A stretch of 64,000 nucleotides of DNA from positions 1,014,501 through 1,078,500 of the forward strand of contig NC_069094.1 of the NCBI RefSeq assembly GCF_947172395.1, given 5' to 3'. Under the pieces are notes generated by a model. That model saw only the letters and a list, made by a program, of their open reading frames with translations, did not search any database and was not told the origin of the DNA. Origin of the DNA: Bicyclus anynana. Its lineage: Eukaryota; Arthropoda; Insecta; Lepidoptera; Nymphalidae. Below, piece after piece: positions 12,101 through 24,100 of the stretch. The first letter of the stretch is position 1. Each line of letters begins with the position of its first letter. Position numbers and translations under genes: made by a program.

Positions 12101-15100
12101 TCAGAGAATAAGGAAACTTTAATTTTGACTGAACATTTTGCTTGTGGAAGAAAATGTAGGAACAAGTTACTATAACGTAATACTATATATTTCTGCGGAG
12201 AGGAGGATAGTCCGAGGCATGCTCTATTTGAATGCCTGGGATGTGCGGACGCCAGAGCAGAGGCCCAGGGAGCGAAAGAGTTGAATGCGCAAACCCTCGC
12301 ATGTTAGCGAGCGAAGATGAGTGGGACAAATGCGCGAACATACTCCGCAAAATAATGGTACGGAGAGAAACAAGAGAAAGGAAGGAAAACAGTATGAGAA
12401 ACGGTACCTGATCGGTCAGCACGAAGTAATGCTAGGCGGTTCCGTGCTGATCGAGGATTTGGGGAGGTTATTTTAGTCCGTCCAAGTCGGATATGCCTCC
12501 CAGAAAAAAAATAAAGTTACTATAAATAGAACTTAGCTTACGTTAAAAACATTACGAGCAGTACGAACTAGCACTACATTAGGTCCCAAGCCTGTTACCA
12601 AATCGTCGGCCCTATCGTACGCGGCCTCTTCCTCATCTTCTTCAGGTGACACCAGCTTCTTCACGGCCGTGGTTACGCACCGCGCCGTCTTCTCCACGAT
12701 GCTCTCTGGCTGTGTTTTGGTATAATCATGGTGAATCAAAGGTCAATCCGCATTGACATTGTGGTGGATAATTGGCCTAACCCCCCTCATTCTAAAAGGA
12801 GACTCGTGCTCAACGTGCAGCTGATTTTTTAAGCTATATTGTCTGCTGTCACATTTAAATCATATCAAACAAACGACCTACTAAGATTTTTGTCGCTTTT
12901 TCCGCTCTTCCTTTAGATGTCTGGCATTCTCATTTTTCCTGAACCTATTACAGCAAACAAAATATTTTCAAAATAGTCAGGCCTTTTTTGGGTTTTTGTG
13001 AGACACGCTAAAAACTTCTACGCTCATCAAGTGGTGACAAATAATTATGTATTGTCGATTTTGGCAAATTAGTTGTATTTTTGAATGTAAAATACCAAAT
13101 CTAAAAATCCAATAGCTTTCTTTTTGCAGGCCAAACCCGGGAATTGCACCATGGACATGAATTGTACACTAAATAGCCTAACCAAGGCCCAATGTAGTAG
13201 TAGTAGTAGTACCTAGAAGTAGGGTAAAGGTGCCGATTCACAACTCTATCTGCGACTTCGGCCAAGATCTCGCGACCGGCGCGGGGCGGTGCGGGAGCGG
13301 CGAAAGTGCGGTCAACGACCCCGCGCCGCCTTCACAATCAGCTGTTCTTGTGTGAACATTCCTCCGACACCGACCTGACGCGACGATAGACGACCTCTCC
13401 CCGAGTCACAGATTCGATTACAGATCGCAGTTAAAAGGTTACAGACTATAGTCCTTTTCATGTAAGAAGTCCCCCAGACGCGGCGCTAATGTCTTAATGG
13501 CTCTCATTGTCATTGGTAATGGTGTTCTTATTACAATTTTTTGTGTAATTCGCTGTCAATTTTAGTTCAGGTTTTAGCCGCGGACTTCTTTTATGAAAAG
13601 GACTCTAGTAGACATAGACACTGTGAGAAATGGTAATCTTATTTTATAACATAAAAGAGAATTTATTACAAAATCCTACAATACCGATCTCTAATAGAGG
13701 GTTTTGTCTTTCTATGAAGTTAAATTGACGGTATAATGCAAATAACTTATTAATAATGGGTTATTGTTTGGGACTTTGAGTGGTATATTTAAGTAATTGG
13801 TGTTGGGAGAAGACGTGGCACTAGAAAGTATATAAAAAATATATACACCCGAGTATACATCGTGAGGAAACCTGCATACCTGAGAACTTTTATTAATTCT
13901 CTACGTGTGTGAAGTCTGCCAATCCGCATTGGGCCAGCGTGGTGGACTATTGGCCTAACACCTCTCATTTTGAGAGGGGACTCGTGCTCAGCAATTAGCC
14001 GAATATGGACACAACCAGTCTTGTGCTTTCACTTTTGAAAAAAATATGTTAGCCAAAATAAAGAAGTTATCGACTGAACTATCGAACCTGGATCCTCACT
14101 ATTGAGTTTCGAACACAACAAGCGCGCGTGGCAACAGACAGCGAGGCAAGGCCGTCTCCGGGTGCGTCACTTTCACTTGCTGTCTGCCAAGTGCCACCAA
14201 ACACATTACCAGCCGAGTCGGACAAACCTGTGGCTAGTACCGTCCCACCGACAAAGACGTACCGCCAAGCGATTTAGCGTTCCGGTACGATGTCGTGTAG
14301 AAACCGAAAGGGGTGTGGATTTTCAAACTCCTTCTAACAAGTTAGCCCAGGGATGATAACAGTTTTTTAAATTGTATATAAATTAAGAATATGCTAATAG
14401 TAAAGCAATTTTGTAAAAGTAACAGGGTATGTGCGATCATTACTTTCGGAGCTGCAGGGATTTAAGTCTGATTTGCGGCGCTGGCGCGAATCCCTGAAAA
14501 AACGCCCCATACAAAATGGCACGAACTAATCTACGTCGTTCAAACAAAATTACTAATATCTTTCTTATTTGTGCGTTTATGTTTATAGTTCTTATATTAA
14601 AAAATGTTATCTATACTAATATTATAAAGAGGTAAAGTTTGTAAGTTTGTAAGTTTGTAAGTTTGTAACAATTATTTGAAATGGGGTAATCTTCGGAACT
14701 ACTGGTCCGATTTTAAAAATTCTTTCACCAGTAGAATGCTACGTTATCGGGGAGTGCTATAGGCTATATTTTATATCTCTATCATATATAACTACTGAGT
14801 TATCGCGGGTTTTCTCTTACAGGTCGGACCGAAAAACTTACTTATTCGCATGCGCTGCCTCAACCATTGCGTATAACTGAAATAAATGTATGGAGGCTTT
14901 TTAAACCTTTAAAAGTTCTACAAAAAAGTCCGCGACACCATATATCTATCTTTTATATTTTAGCAGATATAGTACCTTTAGTACATTAATAAATTATTTA
15001 AATTTTAAACTAAGGTTTACGTCATTATTTACACAACTAAACTTAAATCCTTATCAAAATAAATTATTTAATAATCATAAGGATATTATAGAGATAAGAT

Positions 15101-18100
15101 TTGCCCTTTACAGTATGTTAATTAGTTATATAGTTTCGGAGATAATACAAAATTTCTGAAAGTCGCAGAAATGCCGCTATATGACGCCCCGCGGTTTCAA
15201 TTACGTGGTTCCCGTTCCAGTGTGAATATGAGGGCCAAACATAGCCTATGACACTCGCAAATAATGTAGCTTTTTATTGGTAAAAGAATTTTCCAAATCG
15301 GTCCAGTAGATCCAGAGATTACCCCCGACAACCTCACAAACTTTACCTCTTTATAGTATTAGCAAAGAAGTCGCTTGGGAAATTATAGTCTTTTGGTCAT
15401 TGCAACATGCACAAAAGGCTGGACCAATTTTGCTGAGGGTAGGGATAGGATAGGGGTAGGGAAGGGGTAGGATAGAGGTAGGGTAGGGGTAATTTAGGGA
15501 AAGTGTAGTGTAGGGTAGGGTAGGGTACCGATAAGGTAGGGGCAGTGTAGGGTAGGGGCAAGGTAGAGGTAGGGGAAGGATATGGAACGTATAGGGTAGG
15601 GGAGGAGTAGGGTAGGGGTAGGGTAGGGTAAAGTAGGGTACGGGTAGGGTAGGGTTAGGGTAGGGGTAAGGTAGGGATAGGGAAGGGTTAGGGTTAGCGA
15701 TAGGGTAGGAGTAAGGTAGGGGTAGGTTAGGGGTGTGGTAGGGTTAGATTAGGGGTAGGGTAGGATAGGGTATGGATAGATTACGGGTAGGGTTAGGGTA
15801 GGGTTAGCGTTAGCGGTAGGGTAGGAGTAAGGTAGGGGTAGGGTAGGGTAGGGTTGGGTAGGTTTACGAGCAGGGTAAGGAGGTAGATAAGTTTACATAA
15901 ATTTTTACGCGGACGAAGTCGCGGGCGTCCGCTAGTTTAATATAAGGAAGCTAAAACTGTATGAATTTTCATCTAATTACGATAAAAGATTTTTAATAGA
16001 TTTTGAAATTTTATAATCTCATTTACTTTGCAAATATCCAGACAATCTTTGGTTTTTATGTATAAATTAGTTAACATTGACCCTATTTACACGAATGTAT
16101 CATAAAAAATAATATATTCAAACCTAGTCATCATAGAAGGAATCGCACCGAAATTCACGAACAATATTGTCTGTCATTTTCTGAGGAAAAACGAACTTAG
16201 ATTTGGTATATATCTTAAACTAAACTAGAAGATTTTGCCAGTTTTTTACACCTTTTAACTACACAAAAAGGTATTTTAAGAAGTTTTTAACTGATGAACA
16301 CGATTACAACTATAAATCATCAATACTGTAGAGTCAGTTTTTATAATCGCATTAGATCGTTGATCATTAACTTTAACAGAAAAGTCTGGTCTAGCGAGGC
16401 AGGTCATATACAATAATTGGTCTGAGGTTTAAAACCTACTACAATATTCGCCACAATGTTGGCCAACTTGAAGAGCGTATAGGCCAACGCCAACGCGTAT
16501 GCCAACGTGAAGATATGGCCATAATCATATTGTGGTCGTTAGCCATTATGGACAACAGTCTCTGACACTTAACAACTTTCACATTTTCAGCACAAGTGCG
16601 ACAAGCAGGCGTTATCTACAGTAGGTACAAATTACTAATTCGCTACCGAGTACATTCACCGTTTTAAGTACCAACTGCTCACCAAACGGCGGATATTGTT
16701 ATCGCAATAATTAAATATCAAGTTCAATGCGCTAATGTGATTAAATAACAATATGTTCATAACGACAGAGAAACAAAAATACAAATGCGATAAAACAATT
16801 GACATCCAATATTCTGTCTGTAATTTAAATTTTTTAAGCTCTCAAGTACTTTTTTTTTTTATTCTTTACAAGTTAGCCCTTGACTACAATCTCACCTGAT
16901 GGTAAGTGATGATGCAGTCTAAGATGGAAGCGGGCTAACTTTGTTAGGAGGAGGATGAAAATCCACACCCCAATCGGGAGCCGAAGCCTCCCACCAGCCA
17001 GAACTGAACCAATTAAGAAAATCTCAATATGCTTAGCCGGTGATCGCACCCAGGACCTCCGTTTTGTAAAGCCACCGCGCATACCACTGCGCCACGGAGG
17101 CCGTCAAAACACTACCGGAGGTACTTACAGCAGAGTGCAAGTATAACAAAGTATAGAGGTAATTCCTGATATGGCATCCAGACTATCTAATATATAAAAT
17201 TCTCGTGTCGCGGTGTTCGACATTGAACTCCTCCGAAACGGCTCGACCGATTTTGATGAAATTTTTTGTGCATATTCAGTAGGTATGAGAATAGGCCAAC
17301 GTCTATTTTTCATCCCCCTAAATGTTAAGGGTAGTCCACCCCTAAATTTTTTTTTTTATTTTTTAGGCAAAATTTTTTGTTTTTATTTTTTTATGACACA
17401 GCATACAAAAATACATACAACCCTAAATTTTCACCCCTCTACGATCAACCCTTATATTTTATTTGTTAATTAAAAACTATACATACAAATGATTTGTAAC
17501 TAAAACGTAGTCAATTTGAGCTTTATTGTTATTGTATAAAGTTCATATTAATAATAATTAGAAAACGGGGTAGGGGTAGGGTAGGGGTAGGGTAGGGGTA
17601 GGGGTAGGGTTGGGGTAGGGTAGGGTAGGAGTAGGGTAGAGGTAGGGTAGGGGTAGGGGTAGGGTAGGGGTAGGGTAGGGGTAGGGTAGGGTAGGGTAGG
17701 TGTAGGGTAGGGTAGGGGTAGGGTAGGGGTAGGGTAGGGGTAGGGTAGGGGTAGGGTAGCGGTAGTTGAAAGTTTACATCGAGTTTCACGCGGACGAAGT
17801 CGCGGGCATCCGCTAGTATCACTATAAATTCCATAGGATTGTGTTACTAAAAGATCATCTATTATTTCACTATGCATTCCTTGGATTATCATGTTTTTGA
17901 TTCTAGAATTTGGTTATATTATGGACGTTTCCGGTTTGTAGCTCGATAATAATAGCACTCAACGTACGGGTCGGAGCTCTATCGAGGTAGATGTAGATGG
18001 CAGCGGATAATTCCGTAGCGATGGCTAATACGTGCCTTTGTAAGGCTTCGCCCAATCGGCACATATCTGCGCCATCGCTTAACAATTTTACAGTGAAGAA

Positions 18101-21100
18101 ACTATTCTCATATAACTCTCATATGACTCGCCACGTTTTTCATTCGATACGTGATAATATTGATATTAATGTTTGCTTGATTGAACAAATCACTGGAATT
18201 TTAAAGCAGTTATGACGTGAAGTTTAACTAAAAAAGTCAAATATATATTTTTAAAGTAATTTTCATATCTACTATTGATGAAGTTCTACCGTAATTCTTT
18301 TGGTACTCAATACATTAATTTTAAAAATAATTATTACACCAAATTCTAAGTTTCAAAAACGCACAATTACATCTATAGCTAATATTAAGTATACTCAATT
18401 TTTATATGAATTAATAAAGAATCCACATAACGACGACTCCACATAAACATAGAATAATCCAAACTGTACGGTAACTGCGCCACAGACGCTGGTCAGTGAT
18501 GCGAGACGCCGCGCCGCGTGACCCTGTTCCCACGACTCATCACCAGGTGGAGCGGCCGACCTTTGCCATCTCCGGCTCGACGTCCTTGGCTTACTGAACT
18601 GTACGATAACTAAGCCGTGTGTTTTGATACAATACTTTTCCCCATATACGTGACTTTTTCGTACATTTTTGCTTACAGTACATGCAGTAAAAGTTCTAGA
18701 CAATCGTAGGGCCTACATATTAGAAAGACGTTAATAAGTGAAAAGTGAAAACGATTTGATCATTAATTTGTAAAGAATATTTTTAAATAGAAAAAAAAAG
18801 CTGTTACTTTCAGTGTTTTTCATCCGATTCTCATCGTATTGGCTTCTACAAAATGTTCAAGATCTGTAAGTCGGTATTGAGGGCGTACTATTTTGTACGC
18901 CACTCGATAATCATAATTATCGCCTGATGACAAAAAGCGGCATTCCGTGAACGAAACGCGTGCGTGAGATCCGATAGAATAGAAGCCAACAATAACCTGA
19001 TTTATGGGTTCTAAATAGCACTAAAACGTCTGAATTGCTAAGGACGTTATTACGAGTAGAATTCCGTACGGCATACTTATTTTTCACCTGACGCATAAAA
19101 TCTCAATAGCTGAACGGTGAAGTGACTGGACTCGACACTAAGAACTCCGCCCGCTGGGATGTTGTCGTACCCTCTCCTAAGACAATCTTTGAGGGTAAAT
19201 TAGAAGGGAAGCTTATGAGGGGGCAAGTTGATAAAATTATGAACTCCCAATGGACCTAGTGTCACGACGCCAAACAGTACGAATTCATATTGGACGCCGA
19301 GACATTTTGACGGTTACGCTTGTCTGTCGCCACCCCAGCACGTCCGCTGGTCGACTGCGTATAATGTATCGGCACACGTGACGTCCAACACTAGCGCTCG
19401 ACCGAATCTTCAGGAGATCAATGACATCCCTTCGGGGCGCTTGCCACGGGCATTGCGCACGATCTGAGGCTCCAGAACGGCGGGAATTTTAGAATTGACG
19501 AGCACCCTTCTCAGGATGTCATTAAGTGCGGGACAAGCGACAGTTGAGTCCGTGGTGGCCGAGGTTTATCTACGCAGGCTCCGCAAGAGGAGAGTCTCTA
19601 CTGTCCCGGAGGCTAGAAAAGATTCTGGGTCAATTAGATTGCCAGGGAGATATGTATGGAGCCAGTGGTCTGACTCCGGTCTAGAGGATGCCAGGAGCTT
19701 CGCACGCTCCTTACCAGTCACGGCTCAATAGTTACATTTTATTTTAATTGATTTGCGTTTTGAGTAAAGCCGAGTTTTCTGACGTCTGTGAGAATCAGTA
19801 GAACAATGCTTACGACAGTCGCTGTAATTTCATATTAATCGCCGGTTTATCTTTTAGCGCTAAACGCAGCTACTCAAAATACAGATTAATGTTTAAGATA
19901 AAGATATAATTAATATAATTATTTTTATTTCCAAACTACTTCCAAAATGGTTTGATTGTTCATTTTTTTTTTTCATGCTTTAACGGTCTTTGGCGCAATT
20001 GCGTAAATAATTTTTGTTTTTTAGTTGGTCACAAATCACAGATCAATAAACAATTCTTTTTATTTAGTGTAGTTGATGGACACATTTGATTTTGTTTATG
20101 ACAAAGCTCAAGATCTGTCACAAAAAGCTCTACAACTAACAACTTAGTCTGAGCTTCAACATAATTCACAGACTGACAGAAACGTTTCAATCACAAATTA
20201 TTCTCAAGATTTAGTATAATACATATCGAAATATAACTAAAAATAGCATGAGGCTAGTTAAAATGTCAGCGTGCATCAAACGAGAACCGGTATGTGAAGC
20301 TGGTTGCAAGATTTGAATGAATTATGAGCAATCTTGTGTTGATAATATTATTAATTGCCGACATGTGATGACTTGATAAATTACATGGATAATTTGCGAT
20401 AACTACTTTGAATTATTTTAGTTTACATTATGAACAAGAATGAACCTAACTCACTCTTTATGAAGAACTTTTAAAAATGGTTTAAAAAATTCAAATTCAT
20501 TTATTTCAATTAGGTACAGGTGTACATAATAGTACAGATAAGCACTTTGTATGTTTTAAGAGACTCTACTACCGGTTGTTATTTAAAGAATTTGAAAGTT
20601 GAAAAGGAATCGTTTACAACTTTCAACCTACTTCAAAAAAGGAGAATTCAAGGATCTTTGTAATCAAGAGGTGCGCACCAAAAGTATAACCTGTCTACTA
20701 AAATGTATATTAATATTTTAAGATATCTTGTTATTAGGTATAGTTACGCAGGGTTCATGTGTAAGTAGAACCCACAAAAGTTTTGTACCATTCATAATAT
20801 TACTAGATTAGCAGACGCCCTCGACTTCGATTCTTTCAATCCCTAACGCTTAGACAGTTAAAAAATATATGAGAATGACATATGCTATCGTCAGGTCACG
20901 TGATCAAATTATTATCAATCAGATCTGTTATTCCCATAAGCACATTTTTTTAATTTTCGAAGCCCAGACTTTCATAGATCCCTATTTCTCTTAAAACGTT
21001 GAGATTTACAAAAACAATTTCTTGAGTTTCTAATCTCTTTATCACAAAAGGAAACTACCCTCGAAATTTCATCTTGCTAGCTCTAGTAGCTTCGCGTCGA

Positions 21101-24100
21101 TGTTTCCGTCAGTCATAACCTCATATAATATATGAGTATGTAGATTAGTCTACGTCATGCGATCGGTTTGCGATTGCGATTCGTAATGCAGGTAAAAAGC
21201 TTGGTAACTCGGCACGCGCGGCTCCGATGTTGAGTAACGATCGCGACGCGCCGCCGGTGAAATCGTAAATAAACGCGTGTTGGGGACACCTCGGTCAACT
21301 TTCCCGACATATAGTGTTGCCAGCAAACGTCATGCTACTAATATGGTAGAAAATTGTTACTTCTACCCGACTGCCAGAGGAATTGTTTTTCGTTGTACTC
21401 ATTGTACTTTCAATGACCATGGCTAAGCCCCGAATTCAAGACAGTATGGTCTGGCGTCTGCTACTAATGTGGTAGAAAAATTACTATTATACTACTGGAC
21501 TGTCATCTGAGAACTGTTTTTCGAGTTTATTAAGAAATGCATAATGAGGTCCAGGGTTCGATGCCGGGCCAGGCCGAACAAAAAAAAATACGTTATTGGG
21601 ATTTTTCTTACAAGAAAAAAAACCTTAATAGCAAACTGGAGTTCTGAACTAAAACTAAAGGCTTGACGTCCGATAAAACTGATCGTGTGTTGTTCGCGAT
21701 CGGCATGATGTCATGCACATCGCGACCAACATTCAATCAGTTTTATCAGCTGTCAAGCCGTCAGTGCTGCATGCATGTGAGATTACTTGATCGTCAGTGG
21801 CTGGCATAACAGCTCCATGATTAATGGCCAGAGTTAAAGCTTATCCTGTGATCAAATATGTCAAGTGTAGCCACCATAAACCTTCTGACAGATTTCAACA
21901 CAAAAATAGCTTGGATTCGACTGACTAATGGAAGTGATTTAAGGTAGTTTTTTTTTAAGTTTAAAACTACATTTAAAATTAAAATACTTAGCCGCCAATA
22001 AACAGTAAGTAGGTATTTAGAACGTTACTCAAATGGCGATTCTTTGAAGTAAATTATTTCCAGTTACTGTGTATCATTATGTCATTACAGCTTTTAGCAG
22101 GCATGGGATCATTGTTTCAAATTATACTTACTGAAATGCTACTTAGGGTTACCACCTTAGTTTACAAAACAGTTTTATAGTATAATGAAAATAATACTTT
22201 GCCATTACTATTTTTTGACATGTATGTAAGTATTAGGTAAATGTGTGTCGCAATTTTCTTAAAAATTTTGGATGCAGGTTTCGTTACATAATTTCCAGGC
22301 ATCTCGGTTTTAGGTTTTCAGTATGTGTAAGAAAGCAAATCTATATTATTAAAGAGGTAAAGTTTGTGCTATTGTAACCTCTGGATCTACAGTACCGATT
22401 TCGAAAATTCATCTACTACCACGTTATTTGTGAGTGTCATAGGCTACATTTTATCCTCGAATTCTCACGGGAACAGAAACTACGCGGGTTTCCGGCGTCG
22501 ACTAGTTAAAAATAAATCAAAATGACCCACCCCCAAATACTAAATAATGATATTAAATCGTGACAACCCTATTTCTTTATATGCATATTTTATAGGTATG
22601 TTGATTCATCCGACGAGTTCCGCTATGACTAAGTGTATTGACGTTTTTGATAGCTAAGTTACTGAGAAATACATATAATATGCTTATTAATTAATAGGTA
22701 GGTATTAGCTTTTATCAAATTCCTAATCAATTAGTTTTGCACCCTATTTACCACTTAGTTTGTTTTCGTCTTTATATATATTTCACATTTTAATGTTACC
22801 TATATGTATTTAGTTGTACCTATTCATACATATAAAGTTAAAATTCCGAAACAGTCAAAAAATATTTAAAACAAGTAGACTTATTTATAAGCACTTCTCG
22901 TATTATGGTAACAGGTAAGGTTTTTACTTTACCTTTTTTTTTATTCTTTACAAGTTAGCCCTTGACTACAATCTCATCTAAAGGTAAGTGATGATGCAGT
23001 CTAAGATGGAAGCGGCCTAACTTTTTAGGAGGAGGATGAAAACCCACAAACCTTTTCGGTTTCTACACGGCATCGTACCGGAACGATAAATCGCTTGGCG
23101 GTACGTCTTTGCCGGTAGGGTGGTAACTAGCCACGGCCGAAGCCTCCCACCAGCCAGACCTGGACAAATTAAGAAAATCTCAATCTGCCCAGCCGGGGAC
23201 CGAACCCAGGACCTCCGTCTTGTAAATCCACCGCGCATACCACTGCGCCACGGAGGCCGTCAACCTGTCACCATAATAGTTAAAATAGTTAAGGGACAAT
23301 AGTCACACGTAGTGTAGTGCAACGGCTTGGAGGAGCGCTGCATTGCTAAACGATGATTATCATGGTAGTAGCAGTTGAACAAGTCGCGAGGCCGTCGGTT
23401 GACGATTGCGTAAGTGCGATACGGCACCCGCGCGTAGGAAACGCGCTGAATGTACCCAAAACGCACCGAACTCTCGATCCACGCATAGTTGGCGTATCGA
23501 ACACTTACCGTTAATCTATGCTCTATGATCGTTGGTACTACCAATTTTAATATTGATATCATATTAATAATACTTGGTACTATGAAACAGTTAGAGGTAT
23601 AGAATAAAGTTGAACTTCTTCAAGTAAGCCCGATCGTCACTTAACATCAGGTGAGATCGCAGTCAACGGCTGATTAAATAAAGAAAACTCCCCGCATCTT
23701 AAACTAAGCAAAACTTCCTTGCAAGAAATAGTTACATCAATAGAAAGTTTCAATCAATTACCTAACTGTTATGGAGAAAAACTGACTATTAAGATATGCA
23801 CGAGACAATGGCTGGCTCAACATCGTCTAAAACACAACATAAATAGCACATGCCAGATAGTTGACATACTAGAGAGATGCAGTATGAAATTTAAGACACT
23901 TAATTTTCAATGGAAAAGCTACAAAACCGGATCACAAATTTAGAATGATTAAAGAACTAAGACAGACAAATATGCAATCGAAAGAAACAAGTTAGCTTGT
24001 AACAAAACAAAATTACACTGATAAAAAAATGATAGTCTCATTCACAATGCTGGTAATCAATTCGGATATGCCAAGGCGTTACGGCCACGTAATACATCGG

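Noticed and set aside
12183..12422. 79-codon minus-strand frame
   Set aside because: It is antisense to the LINE coding remnant, which has clear zinc-knuckle-like residues on the plus strand.
15435..15880. Telomere-like repeat
   Set aside because: Insect telomeres are TTAGG. The GGGTAGGGGTA unit sits inside a dispersed element in an intron, so it is not telomeric.
17529..17892. Two proline/tyrosine-rich minus-strand frames of over 100 codons
   Set aside because: They are translations of the GGGTAGGGGTA minisatellite, not genes.
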